Positions 19,861 to 30,365 of a DNA stretch of 64,000 bases are shown one piece after another. The translations under genes and the position numbers were made by a program. Position 1 is the stretch's first letter. Each line of letters begins with the position of its first letter. The notes under the pieces are model-generated. The model worked only from the letters and a program-made list of their open reading frames with translations, did no database searches and was not told the DNA's origin. The DNA lies in NCBI RefSeq assembly GCF_020172665.1, contig NZ_CP083985.1, forward strand, positions 812,402 through 876,401, in the 5' to 3' direction. This DNA comes from [Mycobacterium] zoologicum (GTDB lineage: Bacteria; Actinomycetota; Actinomycetes; Mycobacteriales; Mycobacteriaceae).

Positions 19861-21350
19861 CAGGCCATGATGACGGTGCGCTGCACCGGCTCGGCGGCCG
19901 CCTGACGACTGCGCAGCCCGCGCCGCAGCGCGTACAGCAGCACGTCGCGGGTCTCGCGGGGGTCGATCAGCTCGTCGAAGCCCAGCTGCGAGGCGGAGTG
20001 ATACGACGCCTGCAACTCGGTGGCGGCCAGCTTGGCGGCCAGATCCTCACCGGCGTGCGAGGCGGAACTGAGTGCGGCCGCACTCATCGCGCCCATCGTC
20101 GCGCCCGGATAGGCGAATGTGGCGACCTGGTTGTCGAAGCCGAGCAGTGACATCACCATGGACCCGAAGCCGTAGGCCTTGCGCAGTGTCAGATGCAGTT
20201 TCACGGTGCTGGCCGCGGTCTGGGCGGCGAACATCCGGGCGCCGGCCCGCAGCACCCCGGTGCGCTCCGAGCGGCTGCCCGGCAGCATGCCGGGGTTGTC
20301 GGTCAGGAACACGATCGGCAAGTGGAACGAGTCGGCCACCTGGATGAAGTGGGCGGCCTTGTCGGCGGCGTCGGCGTCGATCGAGCCGGCCAGCACCTGC
20401 GGCTGGTTGGCCACCACCGCCACCGGGTGCCCGCCCAGGTGGGCCAGCGCGCAGATGATCGCCCGGCCGAAGCGCGGCTGCACCTCGAACCAGTCCGGCC
20501 GGTCGAAGACGACGTCGAGCACCGAACGCATGTCATAGACCCGGCGGTTGTCCCGCGAGACGATGTCGAGCAGCTCGGGAGTCGCCCGGGGCTCACTCTC
20601 CGACCCGGCGGGCAACGCCGCGGGGTAGGACCACGCGCTGGACGGGAAGTAGGCCAGGTACCGGCGGATGTCGTCGAGCACGGCTGCGTCGTCGTCGGCG
20701 ATGTTGTGGATGACGCCGCTGGGCAGGGCCACCTCGGGGCCGCCCAGGTCTTCCTTGGTGATGTCTTCGCCGGTCGACTCTTTGACAACCGGCGGCCCGG
20801 CGGTGAAGATCGCGCCGTGCGGGCTCATGATCCGGAAGTCGCAGACCGGCGCGACCAGCGCGCCGTGCCCGGCCGACGGCCCCAGCACCGCGGCGACCGT
20901 CGGCACCCGGCCCGAACACTGCGCCTGGGCGATCAGGTCGGTCGGGGTGCGGCCGTAGTGCTCACCGGTGGGCCGGAATCCGGCGCCTTCGAGCAACATC
21001 ACCAGCGGGATCTTGTCGCGCAGCGCCAGTTCGGCGATGCGGTACCGCTTGGCGTTGCCGCCGGGGCCGATGCTGCCCGCCAGCGTGGTGAAGTCCTCGG
21101 CGCCGACCATCACCGGGGCGCCGTTGACCAGACCGGAGCCCACCACGATCCCGTCGGCCGGGATCTCGCCGCCGACCATCGACCCCAGCTCCCGGAAGGT
21201 GCCCGGGTCCAGCAGGTGCGCGATCCGGGCGCGCGCGTCGAGCTTGCCCTTCCCGCGGTGTTTGGCCAACCGCTCGGGCCCGCCCATGCCACGGGTGCGC
21301 TGGCGCCGCCGGTCCAGGTCTTCCAGCGTCTCCTGCCAGCTGTTCGTCAT
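19860..21350 (-). CDS. acyl-CoA carboxylase beta (carboxyltransferase) subunit
   Basis: This is a 496-residue carboxyltransferase of the propionyl/methylcrotonyl-CoA carboxylase beta family. N- and C-terminal crotonase-like halves are recognisable through LEGAGFRPTGEHYG and, in the second half, LTDNPGMLPGSRSE and FAYPGATMGAMSA. It would transfer CO2 from biotin to an acyl-CoA. No biotin carboxylase/BCCP alpha subunit lies in this window, so it must share one encoded elsewhere. ATG 21350 is favoured by an upstream GAAAGG; ATG 21374 is possible. Its context, with a B12 mutase 4 kb away, suggests branched dicarboxylyl-CoA metabolism. Confidence 0.88.
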   Translation of the reverse strand: MTNSWQETLEDLDRRRQRTRGMGGPERLAKHRGKGKLDARARIAHLLDPGTFRELGSMVGGEIPADGIVVGSGLVNGAPVMVGAEDFTTLAGSIGPGGNAKRYRIAELALRDKIPLVMLLEGAGFRPTGEHYGRTPTDLIAQAQCSGRVPTVAAVLGPSAGHGALVAPVCDFRIMSPHGAIFTAGPPVVKESTGEDITKEDLGGPEVALPSGVIHNIADDDAAVLDDIRRYLAYFPSSAWSYPAALPAGSESEPRATPELLDIVSRDNRRVYDMRSVLDVVFDRPDWFEVQPRFGRAIICALAHLGGHPVAVVANQPQVLAGSIDADAADKAAHFIQVADSFHLPIVFLTDNPGMLPGSRSERTGVLRAGARMFAAQTAASTVKLHLTLRKAYGFGSMVMSLLGFDNQVATFAYPGATMGAMSAAALSSASHAGEDLAAKLAATELQASYHSASQLGFDELIDPRETRDVLLYALRRGLRSRQAAAEPVQRTVIMA

Positions 21351-21469
21351 CTGCGACGCCCTTTCGTTGACCATACTGAAATTCTTACTGTAGCGTCTCC
21401 GGGCGTGGGTGGAAGTGACTGCCCGGTCGGGCATCGGTCGATGAGTTCCGTTGCGCCGGAGTGCGACCG

Positions 21470-22531
21470 ATGATCCCCCGGCATCCGCAGGACGTGACGC
21501 GGGAGTGGCTTTCGGGCGCCCTGGGGGTCGAGGTGACCGCCGTCGAGGTGACGCCGGTGGGCACCGGGCAGACCGGGGCCACCTACCGGGTGTCGGCGAG
21601 CTATGCCGGCGGTTCGGCCGGCCTGCCGGAGACCTTCGTGATCAAACTGCCCGCCGGCGACGACGCCGTACGCGATCGGGTGGTGCTGGGCTACCGCAGC
21701 GAATGTGCGTTCTACTCGTCGGTCGCCGATCTGGTCGCGATACCGATCCCGCAGGTCTACCACTGCGAGATCAACGAGGACGCAACCGAATACGCGTTGC
21801 TTCTGGGCGACTGCGCTCCCGCGGTCCAGGGTGATCAGATTGCCGGCTGTGGCGAGCGGCAGGCCCATCTGGCGGTGACCGCACTGGCCGGGTTGCACGC
21901 GCCGACCTGGTGCGACGACCGCTGGCTGACCTTCCCCGGCCTGGCGATGACCCAGCTCGACGAGGCTGGCGCCAAGGGCATGGGCGACATCGCCCGGATG
22001 TGCGCGGCGACATGCGTGGAGCGCCTCGGGGACAAACTCGGCGACGCCGATTGCGCGACGCTGACCGCCGCGCTGGACGTGATCACCCCCTGGGTGTCGG
22101 CGCCGCTGGGCCGGTTCGCGCTGATCCACGGCGACTACCGGCTCGACAACATGCTGTTCAGTCCTGGCGGGGACCGGATCTGGATCGTCGACTGGCAGAC
22201 GCTGGGCGTCGGCCTGCCGGCCCGGGATCTGGCCTTCTTCACCGCCACCAGCCTGGAGCCACAGCTGCGTTCGGCGATCGAGGCCGATCTGGTCACCGCC
22301 TATCACTCCGCGCTGCTGCGTCATGGCGTGACCGGCTACGACCGGGAGACCTGTTGGCGTGACTACCGATTCGGCGTCCTACAGGCACCGCTGATCTGTG
22401 CGCTCGGGTTGGTGTTCGCCAGCGGAACCGACCGCGGCGACGACATGTTCGTGGCCATGCTGCGCCGCGCCTGTCGGGCCGTGCGCGAACTGGAAACGCT
22501 GGAGCTGGTGGAAGAGGTCTGCCGAACATGA
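21470..22531 (+). CDS. second APH-family acyl-CoA kinase-like protein
   Basis: This is a 353-residue kinase-fold protein with HGDYRLDN (220-227) and the metal-binding Asp241 in IVDWQ. TPVGTGQTGATYRV is the glycine-rich strand and FVIKL carries the ATP-contacting Lys. It is divergent from the carboxyltransferase and its stop overlaps the following crotonase gene by 4 nt. It clearly differs from the kinase at 14793, so the window has two APH paralogues next to acyl-CoA genes. A role in phosphorylating hydroxyacyl-CoAs is an inference. ATG 21470 is preferred to GTG 21461. Confidence 0.78.
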   Translation: MIPRHPQDVTREWLSGALGVEVTAVEVTPVGTGQTGATYRVSASYAGGSAGLPETFVIKLPAGDDAVRDRVVLGYRSECAFYSSVADLVAIPIPQVYHCEINEDATEYALLLGDCAPAVQGDQIAGCGERQAHLAVTALAGLHAPTWCDDRWLTFPGLAMTQLDEAGAKGMGDIARMCAATCVERLGDKLGDADCATLTAALDVITPWVSAPLGRFALIHGDYRLDNMLFSPGGDRIWIVDWQTLGVGLPARDLAFFTATSLEPQLRSAIEADLVTAYHSALLRHGVTGYDRETCWRDYRFGVLQAPLICALGLVFASGTDRGDDMFVAMLRRACRAVRELETLELVEEVCRT

Positions 22532-23346
22532 ACGCTGCAGCGCCGCGGCCACCGGAGGGGGATTGGCTGGGCACGCCGTTCCTGACGTTTCGGCGGGAGG
22601 GCCCGATCGCGGTCTGCACGCTGGACCGCCCCGAAGCCCGCAACGCGATGACGCCCGCGATGTACTTCGGTATCCGCTACGCCGTCGGCCGGGTCAATGA
22701 GGACCCCGACCTGGCCGGGCTGCTGATCACCGGCACCGGCGACGTGTTCGCCCCCGGCGGCGACATGGGCGGCGGCGGGGCGGATGACTGGATCACCTTC
22801 GGGTCCGCGCTGGGGATGGACGTCACCCCGTTCGACGCGCTGCGCAGCTCGGTCAAGCCGGTGGTCTCGGCGGTCAACGGACTGTGCCAGGGCGGCGGGC
22901 TGCAGATCGCCCTGTGTAGCGACGTCGCCGTGGTCAGCGACCGGGCCACGTTCCGGGTGCCCGAGCTGTTCCGCGGCATCGCCGACACCTACTACAGCCA
23001 GATGCTGGCGCGGGTCGTCGGCCCCGTCCGCACCCGAGATCTGATGTTCACCGGCCGCACGTTCGGCGCGCAGGAGGCACTCGAGTGGGGAATGATCGCG
23101 CGGGTGGTCCCGCACGACGAGTTGTTGGGCGCCGCGCACGACGTGCTGGCCCAGTGCTGCCGGACCGCGCCGGCGGCGCGGGCGGTGGTCAAGGCGACGC
23201 TGGATTCCTACCTGGGTCTGTATGACCGGATCGGGATGAGCAACAGCCTGGGCGCGCCGGAGGCCGTCGAGGGCTTTCGGGCGTTCAAGGAGCGCCGGTC
23301 ACCGGAGTGGGTGCATCCGGCGTTGCGGATCGACGGACGATTATAA
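22528..23346 (+). CDS. enoyl-CoA hydratase/isomerase family protein
   Basis: This is a 272-residue crotonase-fold protein with the substrate loops GDVFAPGGDMGGG and VNGLCQGGGLQIALCSDV. The first hydratase glutamate is replaced by Gln (GLQIA), while the second is present (RVPELFRG). It could be an isomerase or a hydratase with altered activity. Its start overlaps the kinase-like gene in ATGA, so the two products probably act on the same acyl-CoA. It ends at a 12-bp palindrome, AATGAGCTCATT (23346-23357). Confidence 0.85.
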   Translation: MNAAAPRPPEGDWLGTPFLTFRREGPIAVCTLDRPEARNAMTPAMYFGIRYAVGRVNEDPDLAGLLITGTGDVFAPGGDMGGGGADDWITFGSALGMDVTPFDALRSSVKPVVSAVNGLCQGGGLQIALCSDVAVVSDRATFRVPELFRGIADTYYSQMLARVVGPVRTRDLMFTGRTFGAQEALEWGMIARVVPHDELLGAAHDVLAQCCRTAPAARAVVKATLDSYLGLYDRIGMSNSLGAPEAVEGFRAFKERRSPEWVHPALRIDGRL

Positions 23347-23357
23347 ATGAGCTCATT
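23346..23357. promoter_or_regulatory. 12-bp perfect palindrome at the start of the yrbE upstream region
   Basis: AATGAGCTCATT overlaps the crotonase stop codon. AATGAG recurs at 23371-23376, preceded by GAG, so a half-site GAGAATGAG is present there. The 121-nt gap before the permease genes also holds a -10-like TAGTAT (23423-23428). It is probably a regulatory region, but no factor can be named. Confidence 0.35.
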
Positions 23358-23467
23358 GCTCTAAAGCGAGAATGAGTGTGCATAAAAATCAGAAGCACAT
23401 ATCGCAGAATCGATGAATCGGTTAGTATCCTCTGGCATCAGTACGGATCGGTCGGAGGAGCCCGCGT

Positions 23468-24277
23468 ATGGCGATGAGGGACCTGGTCGCCCGGTGGTCC
23501 CCGAACGAGGTCATGGGCCGTCTCGCCGGGCCGATGGAAGCCGTCGGCGGCCTGTTCTCGATGTCGGTTGACGCGGTGAAATTCCTGTTCCAGCGCCCGT
23601 TCCAGTTCCGTGAGTTCCTCGACCAGTCCTGGTTCGTGGCCCGGGTGTCGCTGGCGCCCACCCTGCTGGTGGCGATCCCATTCACCGTGCTGGTCAGCTT
23701 CATCCTGAACATCCTGCTGCGCGAACTCGGCGCGGCCGATCTGTCCGGCGCCGGTGCGGCGTTCGGGGCGGTCACCCAGGTCGGGCCGATGGTGACGGTG
23801 CTGATCGTGGCCGGCGCCGGGGCCACCGCGATGTGCGCCGACCTGGGCTCGCGCACCATCCGCGAAGAGATCGACGCCATGGAGGTACTCGGCATCAACC
23901 CGGTGCAGCGGTTGGTGACGCCGCGGATGTTGGCCGCCGGGCTGGTCGCGCTGCTGCTCAACAGCCTGGTCGTGATCATCGGCATCCTCGGCGGCTACGC
24001 CTTCTCCGTCTTCGTCCAAGACGTCAACCCGGGTGCGTTCGCGGCCGGGCTGACCCTGCTCACCGGCGTGCCGGAGCTGATCATCTCCTGCATCAAGGCG
24101 GCATTGTTCGGTCTGATCGCCGGGATGGTCGCCTGCTACCGCGGCCTGACCATCTCCGGCGGCGGCGCCAAGGCCGTCGGCAACGCGGTGAACGAGACCG
24201 TGGTCTACGCATTCATGTCGCTGTTCGTGGTGAACGTGGTGGTCACCGCGATCGGCATCAAGATGACGGCGCGCTGA
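23468..24277 (+). CDS. YrbE4A-like MlaE-family ABC permease
   Basis: This is a 269-residue integral membrane protein of the YrbE/MlaE permease family, the membrane half of Mce lipid importers. Several long hydrophobic segments and the conserved cytoplasmic loop REEIDAMEVLGINPVQRLVTPR are visible. It resembles M. tuberculosis YrbE4A of the cholesterol importer closely (RRPFQFREFLDQ-like N-terminus, AVNETVVYAF near the end). GGAGGAG lies just upstream of ATG 23468. No mceA-F genes follow the pair, which is unusual. Confidence 0.9.
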   Translation: MAMRDLVARWSPNEVMGRLAGPMEAVGGLFSMSVDAVKFLFQRPFQFREFLDQSWFVARVSLAPTLLVAIPFTVLVSFILNILLRELGAADLSGAGAAFGAVTQVGPMVTVLIVAGAGATAMCADLGSRTIREEIDAMEVLGINPVQRLVTPRMLAAGLVALLLNSLVVIIGILGGYAFSVFVQDVNPGAFAAGLTLLTGVPELIISCIKAALFGLIAGMVACYRGLTISGGGAKAVGNAVNETVVYAFMSLFVVNVVVTAIGIKMTAR

Positions 24278-24280
24278 GCC

Positions 24281-25135
24281 ATGGCGCTGCGTGCCCTGTC
24301 GGCCGTCTACCCGGGAGTCACCCGGCAGCTGCGGCGCCCGATCGCCGCGCTCGGGAGCATCGGCGACCACACCCTGTTCTACGGCCGCGCGATCGGCACC
24401 ACCCCGTTCGCGCTGACCCGGTACCGCCGGGAGGTCATCCGGCTGATCGCCGAGATCAGCATGGGCACCGGGACGCTGGCGATGATCGGCGGCACCGTGG
24501 TGATCGTCGGATTCCTCACGCTGGCCGCCGGCGGCACGCTGGCCGTGCAGGGCTACAGCTCGCTGGGCAACATCGGCATCGAGGCGCTCACCGGATTTTT
24601 GGCGGCGTTCATCAACGTCCGGATCTCGGCGCCGGTGGTCGCCGGCATCGGGCTGGCCGCCACCTTCGGCGCCGGGGTGACCGCGCAGCTCGGGGCGATG
24701 CGCATCAACGAGGAGATCGACGCGCTGGAATCGATGGCGATCCGCCCGATCGCCTACCTGGTCAGCACCCGGATCGTGGCGGGGTTGTTCGCGATCACCC
24801 CGCTGTACGCGATCGCGGTGATCCTGTCGTTCATCGCCAGCCGGTTCACCACGGTCTTTCTGTTCGGGCAGTCGGCCGGCCTGTACGACCACTACTTCCG
24901 GACGTTCCTGAACCCGATCGACCTGCTCTGGTCGTTCCTGCAGGCGTTCCTGATGGCGATCACGATCCTGTTGATCCACACCTATTTCGGCTATTTCGCC
25001 GCCGGCGGCCCGGCGGGAGTCGGGGTGGCGGTGGGCAACGCGGTGCGCACGTCGCTGATCGTGGTGGTGTCGGTGACGCTGCTGGTGTCGCTGTCGGTCT
25101 ACGGCGCCAGCGGCAACTTCAACCTGGCCGGATAA
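24281..25135 (+). CDS. YrbE4B-like MlaE-family ABC permease
   Basis: This is a 284-residue partner permease with hydrophobic segments throughout and the family loop INEEIDALESMAIRPIAYLVSTR. The central GYSSLGNIGIEALTGFLAAF and the C-terminal YGASGNFNLAG match YrbE4B well. It starts 3 nt after the YrbE4A-like gene, as in mce operons. After it, instead of mceA, comes an 80-nt gap with a promoter and then a B12-dependent mutase. The pair may work with Mce proteins and the MceG ATPase encoded elsewhere. Confidence 0.9.
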   Translation: MALRALSAVYPGVTRQLRRPIAALGSIGDHTLFYGRAIGTTPFALTRYRREVIRLIAEISMGTGTLAMIGGTVVIVGFLTLAAGGTLAVQGYSSLGNIGIEALTGFLAAFINVRISAPVVAGIGLAATFGAGVTAQLGAMRINEEIDALESMAIRPIAYLVSTRIVAGLFAITPLYAIAVILSFIASRFTTVFLFGQSAGLYDHYFRTFLNPIDLLWSFLQAFLMAITILLIHTYFGYFAAGGPAGVGVAVGNAVRTSLIVVVSVTLLVSLSVYGASGNFNLAG

Positions 25136-25178
25136 TCACCCCGCGCCGTGCGGAGACGACTCGGAGGGCACGGTGGTA

Positions 25179-25207
25179 TTGGCATTCTCATTTTTTGGAA
25201 GTACCGT
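25179..25207 (+). promoter_or_regulatory. promoter of the mutase operon (near-leaderless)
   Basis: TTGGCA (25179-25184) and TACCGT (25202-25207) are 17 nt apart. The predicted start site (about 25214) is 1-2 nt from the mutase ATG at 25216, so the transcript should be almost leaderless. A half-site of the GAGAATG motif is present on the minus strand within the spacer. Confidence 0.6.
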
Positions 25208-25215
25208 ATCCATTG

Positions 25216-26793
<1,578 letters not shown>

Positions 26794-27204
26794 ATGACTA
26801 CTTCTTCCCCGACCCGGGTGCTGGTCGCCAAACCCGGTCTGGACGGCCATGATCGGGGCGCCAAGATCGTCGCCCGCACCCTGCGTGACGCCGGCTTCGA
26901 GGTCATCTACACCGGCATCCGGCAGAAGGTGGAGGATATCGTGTCCACCGCACTGCAGGAGGACGTGGCGGTGATCGGGTTGAGCATCCTCTCCGGCGCG
27001 CACGTCGCCCTGACCGCCCGCGTCATCGAGGGGCTGCACGCCGCCGACGCCGCCGACATCGCGGTGGTCGTGGGCGGCACCATCCCTCAGGCCGACGTGC
27101 CCAAGCTGACCGCGCTGGGTGCGGCGGCGGTGTTCCCCACCGGAACGTCGTTGGACGACTTGGTGACCGGCGTCCGGCAGGTCGTCGCGAAAGCGGAGGT
27201 GTGA
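26794..27204 (+). CDS. acyl-CoA mutase small (B12-binding) subunit
   Basis: This is a 136-residue cobalamin-binding domain that begins directly after the large-subunit stop. GLDGHDRGAK contains the DxHxxG signature whose His replaces the lower axial ligand of B12. SILSGAH and VVGGTIPQAD are the other family segments. It pairs with the 525-residue subunit to form a two-component mutase. No MeaB/ArgK-type chaperone gene is present alongside. Confidence 0.92.
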   Translation: MTTSSPTRVLVAKPGLDGHDRGAKIVARTLRDAGFEVIYTGIRQKVEDIVSTALQEDVAVIGLSILSGAHVALTARVIEGLHAADAADIAVVVGGTIPQADVPKLTALGAAAVFPTGTSLDDLVTGVRQVVAKAEV

Positions 27205-27208
27205 CGGT

Positions 27209-28165
27209 ATGCGGTTGGGGGTGATGATCGGGGCCGAGCGCGGCGACATGGCCCGCAAGGTCACCAAGCTGATCTCCGACATCGAGTGGGCCGACTCGGC
27301 GGGACTGTCGACGGCGTGGATGCCGCAGGTGCCCGACGACTTCGACCTGCTGACCATGGTCGCGCTGATGGCCTCGCACTCGACCCGGATCGAACTCGGC
27401 ACCGCGGTGGTGCCGTTGCAGGCCCAGCATCCGATCGCCCTTGCGCGTCAAGCGCTTTCGGTGAACGCCATCTCGGGAGGCCGGCTGGCGCTGGGGGTCG
27501 GGCCGTCGCACCACTGGATCATCCGCGACATGCTCGGCCTGCCCTACGACAAGCCGGCCGCCTACACCCGCGACTACCTGCAGGTGCTGGGCGCCGCCCT
27601 GTCGGGGCCCGGCCCCGTTGACGTGGAGAACGATCACTTCACCGTGCACAATCCCACTGCGCTGGGCGCGGATTCGCCGATGCCGGTGCTGGTGGCCGCG
27701 CTCGGTCCGGTGATGCTGCAGATCGCCGGTGAGCACGCCGACGGCACGTCGCTGTGGATGGCCGACGAGAAGGCCATCGCCGAGCACATCGCGCCGAAGA
27801 TCAACAAGGCCGCCGCCGAGGCGGGCAAGCCCGCACCGCGCATTGTCGCCGGTATCCCGGTCACGTTGTGCGCCAACAGCGAGATCGAGGCCGCCAAGGA
27901 GCGTGCGAATCGGATTCTGGCCGAGGCCGAGACCTCGCCCAACTACCAGCGGCTGCTGGACCGGGGTTCGGCCCGCGATGTGGGAGACTTGTGCGCGGCG
28001 GGTGATGAGGAGTCGATCCTCAAGCGATTCAGGCAGTTCGCCGACGCCGGGGTCACCGACCTGTCGGTGCGGCTGCTGCCGATCGGCGACACCCGTGACG
28101 AGCTGGTGGCGTCGAAGTACCGGACCCGTGAGGTGATCGCGGAGCTGGGCAAGGAGTTTCGGTGA
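27209..28165 (+). CDS. LLM-class F420-dependent oxidoreductase
   Basis: This is a 318-residue luciferase-like monooxygenase-family protein. The TIM-barrel pattern MRLGVMIGAERGD, ELGTAVVPLQAQHPIALARQALS and RLALGVGPSHHW fits the mycobacterial F420-using subgroup. Such enzymes transfer hydride between F420 and alcohols, aldehydes or enones. It follows the mutase small subunit by 4 nt and its stop overlaps the CoA-transferase start, so it belongs to the same operon. The substrate is not deducible. Confidence 0.85.
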   Translation: MRLGVMIGAERGDMARKVTKLISDIEWADSAGLSTAWMPQVPDDFDLLTMVALMASHSTRIELGTAVVPLQAQHPIALARQALSVNAISGGRLALGVGPSHHWIIRDMLGLPYDKPAAYTRDYLQVLGAALSGPGPVDVENDHFTVHNPTALGADSPMPVLVAALGPVMLQIAGEHADGTSLWMADEKAIAEHIAPKINKAAAEAGKPAPRIVAGIPVTLCANSEIEAAKERANRILAEAETSPNYQRLLDRGSARDVGDLCAAGDEESILKRFRQFADAGVTDLSVRLLPIGDTRDELVASKYRTREVIAELGKEFR

Positions 28166-29187
28166 GCGGACCACTGTCGGGGATTCGCATCCTCGAAGTG
28201 GGGGTAATGCTGGCCGGGCCGTACGCCACCATGCTGCTTGCCGATCTCGGGGCCGAGGTCATCAAGATCGAGCCGCCGGGTGGGGAGATCTCGCGGCAGG
28301 TCGGCCCGAGCTACTTCGCCAGCCTCAACCGCAACAAGTCCAGCATTCAGCTGGACCTCCGGTCGCCGGAGGGGCAGGCCCGGTTGGGCGAGCTGGTGGC
28401 CGAATCCCATGCGCTGCTGGTGAATATGAAACCGTCGGTGATCCGCCGGCTGGGGCTGACCTATGACGCACTGTCGCGCTTCAACCCGCGGATCGTGTGT
28501 GTGGCGCTGACCGGCTTCGGCCTGGACGGCGGGGACGAGCCGGCCTTCGACTACGTGATCCAGGCGGCCACCGGGGTGGCGGCCATGACCGGCGACCCTT
28601 CCGGGCCCCCAATGCTGCCGGGCTACTCCTCGGCGGACAACTCCACCGGGCTCACGGCGGCGCTGGGACTGCTGGCCCAGATCGTCAGTGGCCGCGGCGG
28701 TCAGGTGGAGGTATCGCTGCTGGACGTGATGTTGTCCCAGCTGAACTATCGGGCGTCGGCGTATCTCAACGACGGCTTGGTGCCGCAACGCTATGCCCAC
28801 GGCGCGCACTCGTACTACGTTCCCGCGCAGCTCTTTCCGACTGCCAACGGGTACTTGGCACTGTTCGTCACCCACGACGGGTTCTGGAAATCCTTCGCGG
28901 TGGAGGCCGGCCTGCAGGGCTTCACCACCATGGAGGAACGCGTCGCCCGGCGCGAGGAGGTGCTGGCCGTGGTGACCGAGGCGCTCGCGGCCGACACCGC
29001 AGCCGGTTGGGAGCGCCGGCTGCGGCCACTCGGGGTGCCCGCGGCCGCCGTGCGTACCCTGCCCGAAGCGCTGGCCGAGCATCCCGAAATGGTTGTTCAG
29101 GCAGGCGATTTCCGGCTGGTGGGCAGCCCGATCCGCGTGGCGGGGTACGAGCCGTCCTACCGGCCGGCGCCGGAACTGGAAGACTGA
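28162..29187 (+). CDS. CaiB/BaiF-type class III CoA-transferase
   Basis: This is a 341-residue family III CoA-transferase or racemase. The N-terminal ILEVGVMLAGPYATMLLADLGAEVIKIE is the CoA-binding fold, and the catalytic Asp is in FDYVIQAATG. It probably moves CoA between acids, or acts on 2-methylacyl-CoA. At 341 residues it is somewhat shorter than the usual 380-400. The GTG start overlaps the LLM gene stop by 4 nt. It ends at a hairpin shared with the convergent thiolase gene. Confidence 0.85.
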   Translation: MSGPLSGIRILEVGVMLAGPYATMLLADLGAEVIKIEPPGGEISRQVGPSYFASLNRNKSSIQLDLRSPEGQARLGELVAESHALLVNMKPSVIRRLGLTYDALSRFNPRIVCVALTGFGLDGGDEPAFDYVIQAATGVAAMTGDPSGPPMLPGYSSADNSTGLTAALGLLAQIVSGRGGQVEVSLLDVMLSQLNYRASAYLNDGLVPQRYAHGAHSYYVPAQLFPTANGYLALFVTHDGFWKSFAVEAGLQGFTTMEERVARREEVLAVVTEALAADTAAGWERRLRPLGVPAAAVRTLPEALAEHPEMVVQAGDFRLVGSPIRVAGYEPSYRPAPELED

Positions 29188-29200
29188 GCCCCCGGCTCAG
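29184..29200. terminator. hairpin shared by two convergent stop codons
   Basis: CTGAGCC (29184-29190), a CCC loop and GGCTCAG (29194-29200) form a 7-bp hairpin. It covers the TGA of the CoA-transferase and the stop of the convergent thiolase. It lacks a U-tract but may act as a bidirectional terminator. Confidence 0.45.
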
Positions 29201-30351
29201 ACCGTGACGATCGTCGCCGACGCCGTGCCCGGCGCCCCGTAGACCTGCGCAAAGCCCACCTTGGGCTCACCCGGAACCTGGCGTTCGCCGGCTTGGCCGC
29301 GCAGTTGCAGCACCAGCTCGTGCAGTTGCCGCAGTCCGGAGGCCCCGATCGGCTCGCCGTTGGCGATCAGCCCGCCGTCGGTGTTGACCGGCAGCGACCC
29401 ACCGATCTCGGTGGCGCCGTCGGCGAGCAGCTTCTCCTGGTCGCCGTGGGCGCAGAACCCGCACTCTGCCATGTGGATGACCTCGGCGCCCGCGTCGGTG
29501 TCCTGCAACTGCACCACGTCGACGTCTTCCGGTGCCACACCGGCGATTTCGAACGCAGCCTTGGCGGCATGGACAGTCGGCGCGACGTCTTCTTCGATCG
29601 GGGCCGAGGTGCCGTGCACCTCATAGGCGCCGAAGGTGCGGGTGCGGATCTCGGTGGCCTTGAGGTACACCGGCTTGTCGGTGTAGCGGTGCGCGATGTC
29701 CGCACGGCACATGATGACCGCGGCGGCACCCTCGTCGGGCGCGCAGAACATGTACTGGGTCAGCGGATAATTCAGCACCGTCGAGCCCAAGATCGCGTCT
29801 TCGGACATCGGCTTGCGCCGGAACGCATTCGGGTTCAATGCGCCGTTGCGGAAGTTCTTGGCGGCCACTTTGGCCAGCGTCTGCTGCGAGATCCCGTGGT
29901 CGTGCAGGTAGCGGTTGGCCTTCATGCCGAAGAACTTGGTGGTGACGAACTGACCGTTCTCGGCGTACCAGGCCGGCAGCGCCAGCTTGGCCGGATCGTC
30001 GGTGAACGCCCCGCGGGGGTGCTTGTCCATGCCGATCGCGATACCGATGTCGTACTTGCCGGAGCGGATGTTGTCGGCGCAGACCTGGGTGGCCGTCGCC
30101 GCCGTCGCGCAGGCGTTGAACACGTTGGTGAACGGGATGCCGGTGAGCCCGACCAGCCGCGTCACCGCGTCCGGGTTGGAGATCTCGTAGCTGCCGCCGA
30201 CACCGAATTGGATGTCGCTCCACTGTATTCCGGCATCGGCCAGGGCGGTGTGGATCGCCTCGGCGCCCATCTGCATGGCGGACTTGTCGAACCGGCCGAA
30301 CGGGTGCAGTCCGACGCCGATGATCGCCACATCGTTGGTGTTTGCGGTCAT
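29197..30351 (-). CDS. SCP2-type thiolase / lipid-transfer protein
   Basis: This is a 384-residue thiolase-fold protein of the SCP2/Ltp group. The nucleophile-type Cys81 lies in FNACATAATAT, and VNTDGGLIANGEPIGASGLRQL near the end supplies the other active-site loop. In actinobacteria such proteins act as thiolases or, with a DUF35 partner, as steroid side-chain aldolases (Ltp2-DUF35). The DUF35 gene directly upstream on the same strand strongly suggests a complex. ATG 30351 is 17 nt before its 3' neighbour on this strand. Confidence 0.87.
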   Translation of the reverse strand: MTANTNDVAIIGVGLHPFGRFDKSAMQMGAEAIHTALADAGIQWSDIQFGVGGSYEISNPDAVTRLVGLTGIPFTNVFNACATAATATQVCADNIRSGKYDIGIAIGMDKHPRGAFTDDPAKLALPAWYAENGQFVTTKFFGMKANRYLHDHGISQQTLAKVAAKNFRNGALNPNAFRRKPMSEDAILGSTVLNYPLTQYMFCAPDEGAAAVIMCRADIAHRYTDKPVYLKATEIRTRTFGAYEVHGTSAPIEEDVAPTVHAAKAAFEIAGVAPEDVDVVQLQDTDAGAEVIHMAECGFCAHGDQEKLLADGATEIGGSLPVNTDGGLIANGEPIGASGLRQLHELVLQLRGQAGERQVPGEPKVGFAQVYGAPGTASATIVTV

Positions 30352-30365
30352 GTCGCGGTTCTCCT

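Noticed and set aside
21371..21400. Possible GAGAA-type operator between the carboxyltransferase and second kinase genes
   Set aside because: GAAATTC is present but spacing and flanks do not match the motif.
23438..24979. 513-codon minus-strand frame across the yrbE pair
   Set aside because: It is very rich in Asp, Arg, Gln and His and is antisense to clear membrane proteins.
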